A stretch of DNA of 64,000 nt, taken from UBA9647 sp963739335. Its GTDB lineage: Bacteria > Bacteroidota > Ignavibacteria > UBA10030. The stretch's first letter is position 1. Each line of letters begins with the position of its first letter. Below the pieces are notes generated by a model, which was not told where the DNA came from, did no database searches, and worked only from the letters and a program-made list of their open reading frames with translations. The position numbers were made by a program, and so were the translations under genes. Shown in pieces: positions 9,755-18,552 of this stretch. The stretch spans positions 76,256 through 140,255 of the forward strand of contig CAVUAC010000052.1 of assembly GCA_963739335.1 (NCBI GenBank), given 5' to 3'.

Positions 9755-11029
9755 ATGGGACCTCGCAAGAAATACCGCTTTGTGAATTTTCTTTGGGATG
9801 ATGCTGCAGCTGCGAAACTAGACCCAGTTGGACAGCTTGTCTATCGATCCAATCTGCTCGGGTCGGATCAACGAATCACCAACACGGGTGGGGGCAACAC
9901 CTCCGCGAAGGTGAAGGAGATGGATCCTCTGACAGGTCAACAGGTCGAAGTGCTCTGGGTTAAAGGCTCTGGCGGTGATCTCCGTACATCGACGAAAGAG
10001 AATTTCTCGTCGCTGTATCAGGAGAAACTTCTCGCCCTGCAACCGCAGTATCTCAAGACCGAAAAGAAAGGTCCGAAGACTGAGATTGAAGATGCCATGG
10101 TGGGAATGTATCCACACTGCACGTTCAATCTCAATCCTCGAGCGACATCCATCGATACGCCGCTTCATTCGTTCATACCGCACAAGCATGTCGATCACAT
10201 GCATCCTAATGCGGCCATCGCAATCGCTGCGGCGAAGAATTCTCAGAAGCTCACCAAAGAAATCTTCGGAGATGACATCGTATGGACTCCCTGGCAGCGG
10301 CCCGGATTCGATCTCGGATTGAAGCTCCAGGAAATCTGCAAAGAATACCCGGCAGCCAAAGGGGTTCTTCTTGGTCAGCATGGTATCATCAACTGGACGG
10401 ATGACAGCCGCAGCTGCTACGAGCTCTCGCTCGATCTGATCGAGAAGGTGGCAGAGTTCATCGAGGTCCATGACAAAGGTGAGAAGACCTTTGGCGGACA
10501 GCGGTATCGCTCATTGGACCCAGCGAAACGTCGCGAGGTCTTCGTCCAGATTTTGCCGTGGCTTAGAGGAGAGGTGAGCCAGCGGAAACGGTTTATCGGA
10601 ACAATTCAGGATGACGGCACGATTCTCCGATTCGTGAACAGCGTCGACGCCCCGCGGCTCGCCGAACTCGGGACGTCGTGCCCTGATCACTTCCTCAGAA
10701 CGAAGATCAAGCCGCTCTACGTGGACTGGAATCCAGGAAGTGAGACCGTTGAGCAGCTCAAGAAAAAGCTTTCGGAGGGGCTGGTGAAGTACCGGCAGGA
10801 TTATGCAGACTACTACAATCGGTGCAAGCATCCTAACTCACCAGTGATGCGCGATCCAAACCCGACCGTGATCCTGATCCCCGGCCTGGGCATCATTGCG
10901 TGGGGGAAAGACAAGAGCGAATCGCGTGTGACAGCGGAGTTCTACAACTGTGCCGTTGAAGTGATGCGCGGCGCAGAGGCGATGGATGAGTACATTGCGC
11001 TTCCACAACAGGAGGCTTTCGATATCTGA
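9755..11029 (+). CDS. Bifunctional rhamnulose-1-P aldolase/lactaldehyde dehydrogenase, aldolase half
   Basis: 424 aa before a premature TGA at 11027-11029. The domain matches the aldolase half of RhaE/RhaW-type fusions: substrate loop TNTGGGNTSAKV, LWVKGSGGDLRT, zinc ligands in HKHVDHMHP and LLGQHGIINW. It would split L-rhamnulose-1-phosphate into DHAP and L-lactaldehyde in the cytosol. The frame ends at GCTTTCGATATC followed by TGA. Skipping the single T at 11027 restores the expected DIEYWLLEE continuation into the dehydrogenase domain. The break may be a base-call error. It also resembles the +1 slippage context of prfB, where the base after the P-site codon belongs to a TGA. The start is ATG 9755 with GGGAGA upstream. 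Confidence 0.86.
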   Translation: MGPRKKYRFVNFLWDDAAAAKLDPVGQLVYRSNLLGSDQRITNTGGGNTSAKVKEMDPLTGQQVEVLWVKGSGGDLRTSTKENFSSLYQEKLLALQPQYLKTEKKGPKTEIEDAMVGMYPHCTFNLNPRATSIDTPLHSFIPHKHVDHMHPNAAIAIAAAKNSQKLTKEIFGDDIVWTPWQRPGFDLGLKLQEICKEYPAAKGVLLGQHGIINWTDDSRSCYELSLDLIEKVAEFIEVHDKGEKTFGGQRYRSLDPAKRREVFVQILPWLRGEVSQRKRFIGTIQDDGTILRFVNSVDAPRLAELGTSCPDHFLRTKIKPLYVDWNPGSETVEQLKKKLSEGLVKYRQDYADYYNRCKHPNSPVMRDPNPTVILIPGLGIIAWGKDKSESRVTAEFYNCAVEVMRGAEAMDEYIALPQQEAFDI

Positions 11030-11945
11030 GTACTGGCTACTCGAGGAGGCGAAGTTGAAACGCATGCCGCCTGAGAAGGAACTTGCCAGGCAGGTAGTCG
11101 CCGTCATTGGTGCAGGCAGTGGTATCGGCAAGGAAATCGCGCATCGGATCGTGAAGGAAGGTGCTCACGTCATCTGCGCAGATGTGCGTCTCGACAGTGC
11201 CCGGGCAACCGCAAAGGAGATCACGGATGAATTCGGGCTCGGCATCGGTGTCGCCGGTACAGGTATCTCGAATTGCGGTCCATCGATCGGTCTAGCTGCG
11301 GATACGACGAACCGCACGGCGATTCGCTCAATGATGGACGACACGATCTTAGCCTATGGTGGCGTCGACAGCGTTGTGGTCACTGCCGGTGTCTTTGTGC
11401 CTCCGGATGTCACGGGACACATACCGGATGATAAATGGGCACACACCTTTGCCGTCAACGTGACGGGAGCCTACCTTGTCGCAGACGAAGTGAGCAGAAT
11501 CTGGAAAGAGCAAGGTCTCAAAGGCAGTTATGTCATCACAACAAGTGTCAATGCAGTTGTAGCAAAGAAGGGCAGCCTGGCGTACGACACAAGCAAAGCA
11601 GCCGCAAATCACTTGGTCAGGGAACTGGCGATGGAGCTTGCGCCGTTGATACGCGTGAACGGTGTTGCACCTGCAACGGTTGTTCAAGGCAGCTCGATGT
11701 TCCCGCGCGATAGGGTCATTGCCTCGCTGGCAAAGTACAAGATGGCCTACTCAGAGGAGGAAACCACGGAAGCTCTCCGGTCCAAGCTTGCCCAATTCTA
11801 CGCTGACAGGACGTTGATGAAACAGGCCATCACGCCGGCGGATCAGGCTGAGGCCGTGTTCTTGCTCCTCAGCAATCGTCTAAGCAAGACGACGGGGCAG
11901 ATTCTGAGCATTGACGGCGGTTTGCATGAGGCGTTTCTGAGATAA
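11028..11945 (+). CDS. Bifunctional rhamnulose-1-P aldolase/lactaldehyde dehydrogenase, SDR half
   Basis: 305 codons in the +1 frame relative to the aldolase half. It begins at EYWLLEEAKLKRMPPEKELA, the usual linker of the full-length (~700 aa) fusion. It is a short-chain dehydrogenase/reductase with the dinucleotide loop VIGAGSGIGKE, the catalytic Tyr-Xaa3-Lys in AYDTSKAA, and a terminal GQILSIDGGL. In the intact fusion it oxidises L-lactaldehyde to L-lactate with NAD+. No strong independent ribosome site precedes ATG 11064, so it is probably not a separate gene. If the frameshift is real, the organism would lose coupling of aldolase and dehydrogenase. Confidence 0.83.
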   Translation, partial: EYWLLEEAKLKRMPPEKELARQVVAVIGAGSGIGKEIAHRIVKEGAHVICADVRLDSARATAKEITDEFGLGIGVAGTGISNCGPSIGLAADTTNRTAIRSMMDDTILAYGGVDSVVVTAGVFVPPDVTGHIPDDKWAHTFAVNVTGAYLVADEVSRIWKEQGLKGSYVITTSVNAVVAKKGSLAYDTSKAAANHLVRELAMELAPLIRVNGVAPATVVQGSSMFPRDRVIASLAKYKMAYSEEETTEALRSKLAQFYADRTLMKQAITPADQAEAVFLLLSNRLSKTTGQILSIDGGLHEAFLR

Positions 11946-12007
11946 TGAGCCCGATTGATCTGAATAAAGGTATGCGTTTCAATGTGGACTAAGATGGAGG
12001 GAGTTTC

Positions 12008-12934
12008 GTGGGCTTGGCCCGTAACACCTTGCTGTGGATTTCGGAGAGTCGAAAACTGCGCCAGGCGCTGCCGAAGTACAAGTTCATCCGCCGCGCAGTA
12101 TCGCGATTCATGCCCGGCGAGAATCTGGAAGACGCAATCGGTGCCGCTGAGCGGTTGAAGCATCGTTCAATCAGTACGGTCTTCACGCATCTCGGCGAAA
12201 ACGTCACGGATGAACGCGAAGCCAGAAAAGTTGCCGATGACTACATCGATGTGCTGCGCCATATTCGGAAGCAAGGACTCGATACCCACGTTTCGGTGAA
12301 GCTGACCCATCTCGGACTCGATCTTAACGAGGACGCGTGCATCAACAATCTTCTGGCAATTGTGGCTGAGGCGAAGTCACTTGACACGATGGTCTGGGTG
12401 GATATGGAACAGAGCCACTACGTGGATCGGACCATCGAGATCTACAAGAAGCTTCGTAAAGATTCCCCCAACATCGGCCTTTGCCTTCAAACATATCTCT
12501 ATAGAACTGAGAACGATCTCTCAGACCTGCTGCCATACAAACCGGCCATCAGGTTTGTGAAGGGGGCGTACAAGGAGCCGCATACGATTGCCTTCAAGAA
12601 AAAAGCGGACGTTGACGCGAATTTCTTCAAGTTGTCCCTTATGTTGCTCGAGCACGTGCGCCAAGGAGCCAAGCTCGTCGTCGGCACGCACGATACACGC
12701 TTGATTCGCTCCATCCAGGAGGAAGCGCAACGGATGGGGATGGCGAAATCGGACTATGAGTTTCACCTTCTCTATGGTATTCAAACGAATGAACAGATCA
12801 GGCTGGCGCAAGCAGGCTTCTCGATCCGCGTGTTGATCAGCTACGGAAGCTATTGGTTCCCGTGGTATGTGCGTCGTCTCGCTGAACGGCCGGCCAATGT
12901 GTGGTTCGTTGTTCGAAAAATGTTCTTTTCCTGA
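12008..12934 (+). CDS. Proline dehydrogenase
   Basis: 308 aa, close to monofunctional bacterial PRODH size. Start GTG 12008 with GGAGG at 11996-12000. FAD-barrel motifs are present: VSVKLTHLGLDL, VDMEQSHYVD, CLQTYLYRTENDL, FVKGAYKEP, VGTHDTRLI, EFHLLYGI and the C-terminal substrate arginines in PWYVRRLAERP. It should oxidise L-proline to 1-pyrroline-5-carboxylate, passing electrons to the quinone pool at the membrane. The gene follows the rhamnose aldolase/dehydrogenase by 62 nt on the same strand. A functional link to sugar breakdown is not obvious. It might use proline released by the nearby X-Pro peptidase, which is speculation. Confidence 0.92.
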   Translation: MGLARNTLLWISESRKLRQALPKYKFIRRAVSRFMPGENLEDAIGAAERLKHRSISTVFTHLGENVTDEREARKVADDYIDVLRHIRKQGLDTHVSVKLTHLGLDLNEDACINNLLAIVAEAKSLDTMVWVDMEQSHYVDRTIEIYKKLRKDSPNIGLCLQTYLYRTENDLSDLLPYKPAIRFVKGAYKEPHTIAFKKKADVDANFFKLSLMLLEHVRQGAKLVVGTHDTRLIRSIQEEAQRMGMAKSDYEFHLLYGIQTNEQIRLAQAGFSIRVLISYGSYWFPWYVRRLAERPANVWFVVRKMFFS

Positions 12935-13034
12935 CCAACAAACCCCTTGTGGTTATGTAGGATTAGAAATATTTTAGGCTCCAAGGCAACAAGACCTTTC
13001 AAATGCATCTTTGTCTTGAAGTGAGGAGAGGCCG

Positions 13035-13992
13035 ATGAGGATAAGACACCTTCTTGTCTCAACCGCGTTCTTGCTAGGAATGACCTCAAGCCCTGTCTTT
13101 GCCCAACCGAAGCTCAGGCTGGCAGTCATCCCGAAAGGGACAACACACATCTTTTGGAAGTCTGTAGAAGCCGGAGCGCTTGCAGCGGGCAAGGAGCTGG
13201 GCGTTGAAATCATTTGGAAGGGTCCTCTCAAGGAGAATGACCGTGCTCAGCAAATAGCAATTGTAGAACAGTTTGTTACTGAGGGTGTGTCTGGGATTGT
13301 CCTTGCTCCGCTTGACAATACCGCCTTGCAGCGGCCTGTCGCGACGGCAGTGGAAAAGAAGATCCCAGTGGTGATCTTTGATAGCGCGCTCAAGGGAGAG
13401 CCAGGAAAGGACTATGTCAGCTATGTCGCCACTGACAACAAGAAGGGGGGAATCCTCGGAGGCGAATACCTCAGCAAGCTGCTCAACGGCAAAGGTAAGA
13501 TAGTCCTCCTCCGTTATCAGGTTGGCTCTGCCAGCACGATGGAGCGCGAAGAAGGATTCGTAGAGGCTGTTCGGAAATCAGAGGGATTGGTGTTGACCGT
13601 GGACAATCGGCACGCCGGGGCCACGGCAGGTGAGGCAAAGACGGCAGCGATGAATATCATCGACAAGCTCAAGGAGGCCAACGGGGTCTTCGCCCCGAAT
13701 GAATCATCGACCTTCGGGATGCTTCTCGCACTTCGGCAAAACAATCTTGCTGGCAAGGTGCGTTTCGTAGGCTTCGACACTTCGCCGCCCCTGATTGAAG
13801 CTTTACAGAAGGGTGAAATAGATGCCCTTGTTGCCCAGGATCCCACTCGGATGGGCTATGAAGGCGTCAAGATACTTGTCACGCACATCCAGGGAAAGCC
13901 GGTACCCAAGACCGTCGACACCGGAGTCCGTCTTATCACTCGTGACAATCTGAATTCTCCAGAGATCAAGAAGCTGCTCGGGTACTCAATAG
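13035..13992 (+). CDS. ABC sugar transporter substrate-binding protein (RbsB-like), stop codon lost
   Basis: The first ~318 residues form a signal peptide (to VFAQ) and a periplasmic-binding-protein type 1 fold of the ribose/galactose group (GTTHIFWKSVEAGALAAGKE, NGKGKIVLLRYQVGS, ALVAQDPTRMGYEGVKIL). The C-terminus reads KKLLGYS, then continues in frame through a linker into the signal peptide of the next protein. Removing one A from the AA at 13988-13989 creates TAG at once, giving the expected end. I therefore annotate the likely intended stop at 13990-13992. It would deliver a pentose, hexose or deoxysugar to the permease encoded 1.2 kb downstream. ATG follows GAGGAGAGG upstream. Confidence 0.85.
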
Positions 13993-14012
13993 TTTATCAA
14001 GGAGTCAACGCC

Positions 14013-15236
14013 ATGAAATCCATAGGACTTACAGTTATGATCCTCGCGATCATCACACAATCGTCCTTTGCCCAGGGCAAGGTGAGAATAGGTGGTTTCA
14101 CGAACGATGTGGAATTCCTCCGCAAGTACGTGGACGTTATCGTTCTATCCGACAAGACCGGCGGAACGCAGGTCGCTGTGATCCCCGCGTATCAATGCCG
14201 GGTCATGACGAGCACAGCGGGTGGTCCAAACGGCCTCAGCTACGGATGGGTCAATCGGGACCTGATCTCTTCAGGAGAAAAGAAGTCTCACATCAACGTG
14301 TACGGAGGTGAAGACCGGTTCTGGATTGGACCGGAAGGAGGCCAGTATTCCGTGTTCTTCAAGAAGGGCGATCCGTTCGATCTCGACCATTGGTTCACCC
14401 CGGCATCGATTGACACAGAGCCCTTTGAGCTCGTGAGCAAAAATCAGGATCGCGTCCATTGCAGGAAGGCCATCGCACTGACGAACTACTCCGGCACCAC
14501 ATTCAATCTGCAAGTGAATCGTGAGATCCGATTGCTGGGTGCGAAAGATGCTCAGAAGTACCTCGGCGTCGCTCTCAAGCCGGGAGTCAAGGTTGTTGCC
14601 TATGAGTCGGTCAACTCCGTCAAGAATACGGGCGCCAAAGCCTGGACGAAAGAGAGCGGCCTGCTCTCCATCTGGATTCTCGGGATGTTCAATGCCGCCG
14701 ATGCCACGACAATCGTCGTGCCCTTCGAGAAGGGAGAAGAATCAAAACTCGGCCCGGTGGTGAACGACGCGTATTTTGGGAAGGTTCCGGCGGACCGGTT
14801 GGTCACGAAAGAGGGTGTTATCTACTTTGCCGCTGACGCCAACTACCGAAGCAAGATCGGTATCTCTCCACGGCGGGCCAACCCGGTTCTGGGGAGCTAC
14901 GATGCAGTGAACAAAGTGCTGACGCTCGTTCAGTACACGTTCCCGAAAGGCGCGGTCGACTATGTCAATTCGATGTGGGAAATGCAGAAAAACCCGTTTG
15001 GTGGCGATGTTGTCAACAGCTACAATGATGGACCGCCGAAGCCCGGTGCTGCTCAGTTGGGACGATTCTATGAACTGGAAACGTCATCTCCTGCGTTGGC
15101 GCTCAAACCAAACGAGACGGGAACCCATGTGAGTCGGACAATTCACCTCGAAGGGACCGAAAAGGACCTCGATGCGATTGCCCAGGCCACACTGGGCGTT
15201 GGCTTGGAAGCAATCAAAAGCGGCTTGAAGAAATAA
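14013..15236 (+). CDS. Exported DUF6786-like protein
   Basis: 407 aa with its own start ATG 14013, preceded by CAAGGAG, and its own signal peptide (LTVMILAIITQSSFAQ). It is in frame with the upstream binding protein only because that gene's stop is missing. The body is beta-rich with GGTQVAVIPAYQCRVMTS, an NVYGGEDRFWIGPEGGQ segment and a carboxylate-rich end. I recognise it as similar to the DUF6786 family, whose fold recalls aldose-epimerase-like sandwiches; the function is unknown. Placement between a binding protein and its permease suggests a periplasmic sugar-handling role, for example mutarotation or capture. The family match is from memory. Confidence 0.7.
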   Translation: MKSIGLTVMILAIITQSSFAQGKVRIGGFTNDVEFLRKYVDVIVLSDKTGGTQVAVIPAYQCRVMTSTAGGPNGLSYGWVNRDLISSGEKKSHINVYGGEDRFWIGPEGGQYSVFFKKGDPFDLDHWFTPASIDTEPFELVSKNQDRVHCRKAIALTNYSGTTFNLQVNREIRLLGAKDAQKYLGVALKPGVKVVAYESVNSVKNTGAKAWTKESGLLSIWILGMFNAADATTIVVPFEKGEESKLGPVVNDAYFGKVPADRLVTKEGVIYFAADANYRSKIGISPRRANPVLGSYDAVNKVLTLVQYTFPKGAVDYVNSMWEMQKNPFGGDVVNSYNDGPPKPGAAQLGRFYELETSSPALALKPNETGTHVSRTIHLEGTEKDLDAIAQATLGVGLEAIKSGLKK

Positions 15237-15241
15237 CCTGA

Positions 15242-15949
15242 ATGAAAGTCTCGCTCAGAAGGCTTGGACCCTTGGTCGGGTTGGTGTTTGTTTTCGCGCT
15301 CTTTGCGATCCTGACGCCCGCCAAGTTCGCCACTGCTGCAAATTTTCAGTTGATGATGCTCCAAACCGCCGTCGTCGGGACTGCTGCTCTCGGCATGACG
15401 ATGGTCATTATCAGCGGTGGCATCGACCTCTCTGTCGGTTCGGTTATCGCCCTCACCACAGTTGTCGTCGCTCTTCTCCTGAATGCCGGTGCGTCCCCGT
15501 TGATGGCCGCAGGCGGCGGAGTCGTTGTGGGGATGATCTGTGGTTCGATGATCGGTCTTCTCATCACGCAGGTCAGACTCGCGCCATTCATCGTCACTCT
15601 CGGCATGTGGGGAGCCCTGCGCGGCGCAGCGAAGGGGCTGGCAAACGAACAGATGATCGTCACTCCGGGCACGTGGCTCACGAAGCTCCTCAACACGCTT
15701 ACCGAGGATCAAGCTTGGATGTTGCTCCCTCCGGGCGTCTGGATGCTGCTGGTCTTTGCCGTGATCATCAGCGTCCTTTTGAAATACACAAAGCGAGGGA
15801 GATACATTTTCGCCGTCGGGTCGAACGAATTGGCGGCCCGTGTCTGCGGGGTCCCCGTCGAGCGCACCAAACTGCTTGTCTACATTCTTGGGTCAGGATT
15901 CGCAGCGCTTGCCGGAGTACCTCCAGTTTTCCTACCTCACCGTTGGTGA
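15242..15949 (+). CDS. ABC sugar transporter permease (RbsC-like), 5' part
   Basis: 235-aa frame, of which about 226 residues are native. It begins 5 nt after the DUF6786-like stop. Several hydrophobic helices are visible, and the family signature GMTMVIISGGIDLSVGSV lies near residue 60, as in RbsC/BPL_transp_2 permeases. The end (VPPVFLPHRW) is out of phase: removing one C from CC at 15920-15921 restores LQFSYLTVGDPTTATG. The whole permease would be about 315 aa with ~8-10 membrane segments. No ATPase gene (RbsA type) lies anywhere in this window, so the energising subunit must be encoded elsewhere or shared. Confidence 0.85.
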   Translation: MKVSLRRLGPLVGLVFVFALFAILTPAKFATAANFQLMMLQTAVVGTAALGMTMVIISGGIDLSVGSVIALTTVVVALLLNAGASPLMAAGGGVVVGMICGSMIGLLITQVRLAPFIVTLGMWGALRGAAKGLANEQMIVTPGTWLTKLLNTLTEDQAWMLLPPGVWMLLVFAVIISVLLKYTKRGRYIFAVGSNELAARVCGVPVERTKLLVYILGSGFAALAGVPPVFLPHRW

Positions 15950-16190
15950 TCCCACCACCGCGACGGGGATGGAACTCGACATCATTGCAGCGGTCGTCAT
16001 TGGCGGTGGAAGCCTTGCCGGCGGAGAAGGCTCGATCCTGGGAAGCCTTGTGGGGGCATTGATCATGACGACAGTCGGGAACGGCTGCACGAAAATGGAG
16101 CTCCCAAACTGGGTGCAGGAGATTGTCGCTGGAGCCATTATCGTTATCGCCGTTGCGCTGGATCGTTTCCGACATAGGAGGCGAACCTGA
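15921..16190 (+). CDS. ABC sugar transporter permease, 3' part
   Basis: The remaining 89 codons of the RbsC-like permease in the +1 frame. Hallmarks are GMELDIIAAVVIGGGSLAGGEGS, a cytoplasmic loop typical of this family, and the final helices ending at DRFRHRRR. It has no start codon or ribosome site of its own that would suit an independent protein. It should be read together with the segment beginning at 15242. Confidence 0.82.
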   Translation, partial: LQFSYLTVGDPTTATGMELDIIAAVVIGGGSLAGGEGSILGSLVGALIMTTVGNGCTKMELPNWVQEIVAGAIIVIAVALDRFRHRRRT

Positions 16191-16244
16191 TCGTCCTTAT
16201 TGTCCGACCACCAATTCCTCAATCCTCAAACCTCAATCATCTGA

Positions 16245-18530
16245 ATGTCTATGGTACCACATGTGTGTGAAAGCGTTCTGATTCTGATCCTCGGATCGGT
16301 CCTCTTGTTCGGTGCTGACGGTTCGACAAAGGGGAAAAAGGAGTCCACCATTTCCATCATCCCAAAACCTCTGAGCATCAAGAGGGATGAGGGGAGCTTC
16401 CTCATTTCGAAAGCAACCAGCGTTTTCTATGGCGGTTCAGACGACGTGCAGCGTATTGCAGAAGATCTTGCTGCCAGGCTGAGAACGGTCACCGGCCATC
16501 CCATCGCAGTCGCTCCTCTCACAGCCGATCAAAAGCTCGAGGATGCAATCGTCATCGCGATCGTCGGTGACGGCGAGCTTGGGTCAGAGGGCTATCGTTT
16601 GAAAGCAACGAAAAAGCTCGTTCGTATTGAGGCCGCACGACCTGCCGGGGCGTTCTATGGCGTCCAAACGTTGTATCAGCTCATGCCAACAGAAGTCGAG
16701 AAGAGTGTGCGTGCAGAGAACGTCGTGTGGTCGGTCCCTTGCGCGCGAATTGATGACAAACCCCGTTTCTCTTGGAGAGGCATGCACCTTGATGTTGGCA
16801 GACACTTCTTCACCAAGGATTCCGTCAAGCGGTACATCGATTTGATCGCATCGTACAAGATGAACATGTTCCACTGGCACCTGACGGAAGATCAGGGATG
16901 GCGGATCGAGATCAAGAAATACCCGCGCCTGACGACAGTGGGAGCGTGGCGGAAGGAAACCATGGATGACCATGTCCCGTATGGAGGATTCTACACGCAG
17001 GATGATGTCAGAGAAATTGTCGAGTACGCACGTCTGCATTTCATCACGGTAGTTCCTGAAGTCGAGATGCCCGGTCATTCACAGGCAGCGTTGGCGGCAT
17101 ATCCTGAGCTTTCCTGCTCCGGTGGCCCGTTCAAGGCTGCCACGGAGTGGGGCGTGTTCAATGACGTCTACTGCGCAGGGAATGAGAAGACATTTCAATT
17201 TCTTGAGGAAGTGATTGATGAAGTGTCAGCGCTTTTCCCAGGACCGTTCTTTCATATCGGCGGCGACGAGTGTCCGAAGCTGCGCTGGAGCAACTGCAAA
17301 CGCTGTCAGGATCGAATCGCAGCTCTGGGTCTCAAGAACGAACAAGAACTTCAGAGCTACTTTATCAAGCGAGTGGAGAAGTTGCTGAACGCTCGAGGGA
17401 AGCGCCTCGTCGGATGGGATGAGATTCTGGAAGGTGGACTGGCTCCGAACGCGACGGTCATGTCCTGGCGAGGAATCCAGAGCGGGATTGAAGCTGCAAA
17501 ATCTGGTCACGATGTGGTCATGACCCCGACATCGCACTGTTACTTTGACTACTATCAGGGCGTTGCGGGCGAGCCGAATGCGATCGGTGGCTTCCTGCCT
17601 ATCGATACAGTTTATTCCTACGAGCCCGTTCCTCCCGATCTTTCTCCAGAGGAAACCAAGCACGTCCTCGGCGCACAGGGCAATGTGTGGACAGAATGGA
17701 TGCCGGATTACCGTCAGGTGGAGTATATGGCAGCCACGCGTATGATGGCGCTCAGCGAAGTGGTTTGGTCGGACAAGTCGCTCCGGAATTTCAAAGACTT
17801 CATGCAAAGGATGACGCCGCATTATCAGCGTCTGGCGATCCGTGACATCAACTTTCGGGTTCCAACGCCGCTTGGCGTTGGAGGCCGCAAGATCATTTTC
17901 CACGACACCCTAGCGACGATGACGAGTCCCGTCCCGGATGCACTCCTCTACTACACTCTCGATGGACAGGACCCAACGCCTGTATCCCCACGGTACACGA
18001 AACCGATCGAGATTAAAGGCGATCAGACGCTCAAGGCAATGCTTCTGTTACCCGGAGGAAAGGCGAGCAGCCCCATTACAACGTCGTTCCTTAGCGTTGA
18101 CCCGAAGGTCAATGGAGTCATATGCAACTACTTTGAAGGTGAATGGATGCTCCTGCCTGATATGGGCACGATGACACCGCTCAAGTCGGGAAAGATATTC
18201 GACATTGGCCTGGAAGGGTTGTCTCACCGTTGGGGAAACTATGGGTTTCAGTTCAAATGTCGGGTGGATATTCCTGCTGATGGCGACTATACGTTCTACC
18301 TTGCATCGGACGATGGAAGCAAGTTGTACCTTGACGACAAGTTGCTGATCAACAACGACGGACTTCATGGCGTCATCGAGGTCAGCGGAAAAGCTACGTT
18401 GTCGGTGGGTAAGCACATTCTTGAAGTTCGATATTTCCAGGGTGGCGGCGGGTCGGATCTCAGCGTCTCCATTGAGGGACCCGGGATGCAGAAGCAGCCG
18501 CTTCCTCCGAGAATGCTGAGCGTTCAATAG
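16245..18530 (+). CDS. GH20 beta-N-acetylhexosaminidase with C-terminal PA14
   Basis: 761 aa, exported (hydrophobic segment VLILILGSVLLFGADG). A GH20b N-terminal domain (~40-165) precedes the catalytic barrel (~168-520): HWHLTEDQGWRIEIKKYP, and the catalytic Asp-Glu pair in FHIGGDECPKLRW near residue 345. A chitobiase/Fn3-like C-terminal domain (~545-625; YYTLDGQDPTP) and a PA14 domain (~630-755; FYLASDDGSKLYLDD) follow. It removes terminal beta-GlcNAc or beta-GalNAc by substrate-assisted catalysis. With GH38, GH92-remnant and glycosylasparaginase genes nearby, N-glycan breakdown is a reasonable inference. The start at ATG 16245 has no strong ribosome site; ATG 16251 is an alternative. Confidence 0.93.
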   Translation: MSMVPHVCESVLILILGSVLLFGADGSTKGKKESTISIIPKPLSIKRDEGSFLISKATSVFYGGSDDVQRIAEDLAARLRTVTGHPIAVAPLTADQKLEDAIVIAIVGDGELGSEGYRLKATKKLVRIEAARPAGAFYGVQTLYQLMPTEVEKSVRAENVVWSVPCARIDDKPRFSWRGMHLDVGRHFFTKDSVKRYIDLIASYKMNMFHWHLTEDQGWRIEIKKYPRLTTVGAWRKETMDDHVPYGGFYTQDDVREIVEYARLHFITVVPEVEMPGHSQAALAAYPELSCSGGPFKAATEWGVFNDVYCAGNEKTFQFLEEVIDEVSALFPGPFFHIGGDECPKLRWSNCKRCQDRIAALGLKNEQELQSYFIKRVEKLLNARGKRLVGWDEILEGGLAPNATVMSWRGIQSGIEAAKSGHDVVMTPTSHCYFDYYQGVAGEPNAIGGFLPIDTVYSYEPVPPDLSPEETKHVLGAQGNVWTEWMPDYRQVEYMAATRMMALSEVVWSDKSLRNFKDFMQRMTPHYQRLAIRDINFRVPTPLGVGGRKIIFHDTLATMTSPVPDALLYYTLDGQDPTPVSPRYTKPIEIKGDQTLKAMLLLPGGKASSPITTSFLSVDPKVNGVICNYFEGEWMLLPDMGTMTPLKSGKIFDIGLEGLSHRWGNYGFQFKCRVDIPADGDYTFYLASDDGSKLYLDDKLLINNDGLHGVIEVSGKATLSVGKHILEVRYFQGGGGSDLSVSIEGPGMQKQPLPPRMLSVQ

Positions 18531-18552
18531 AATCGGCATGATCGGAGACCTG

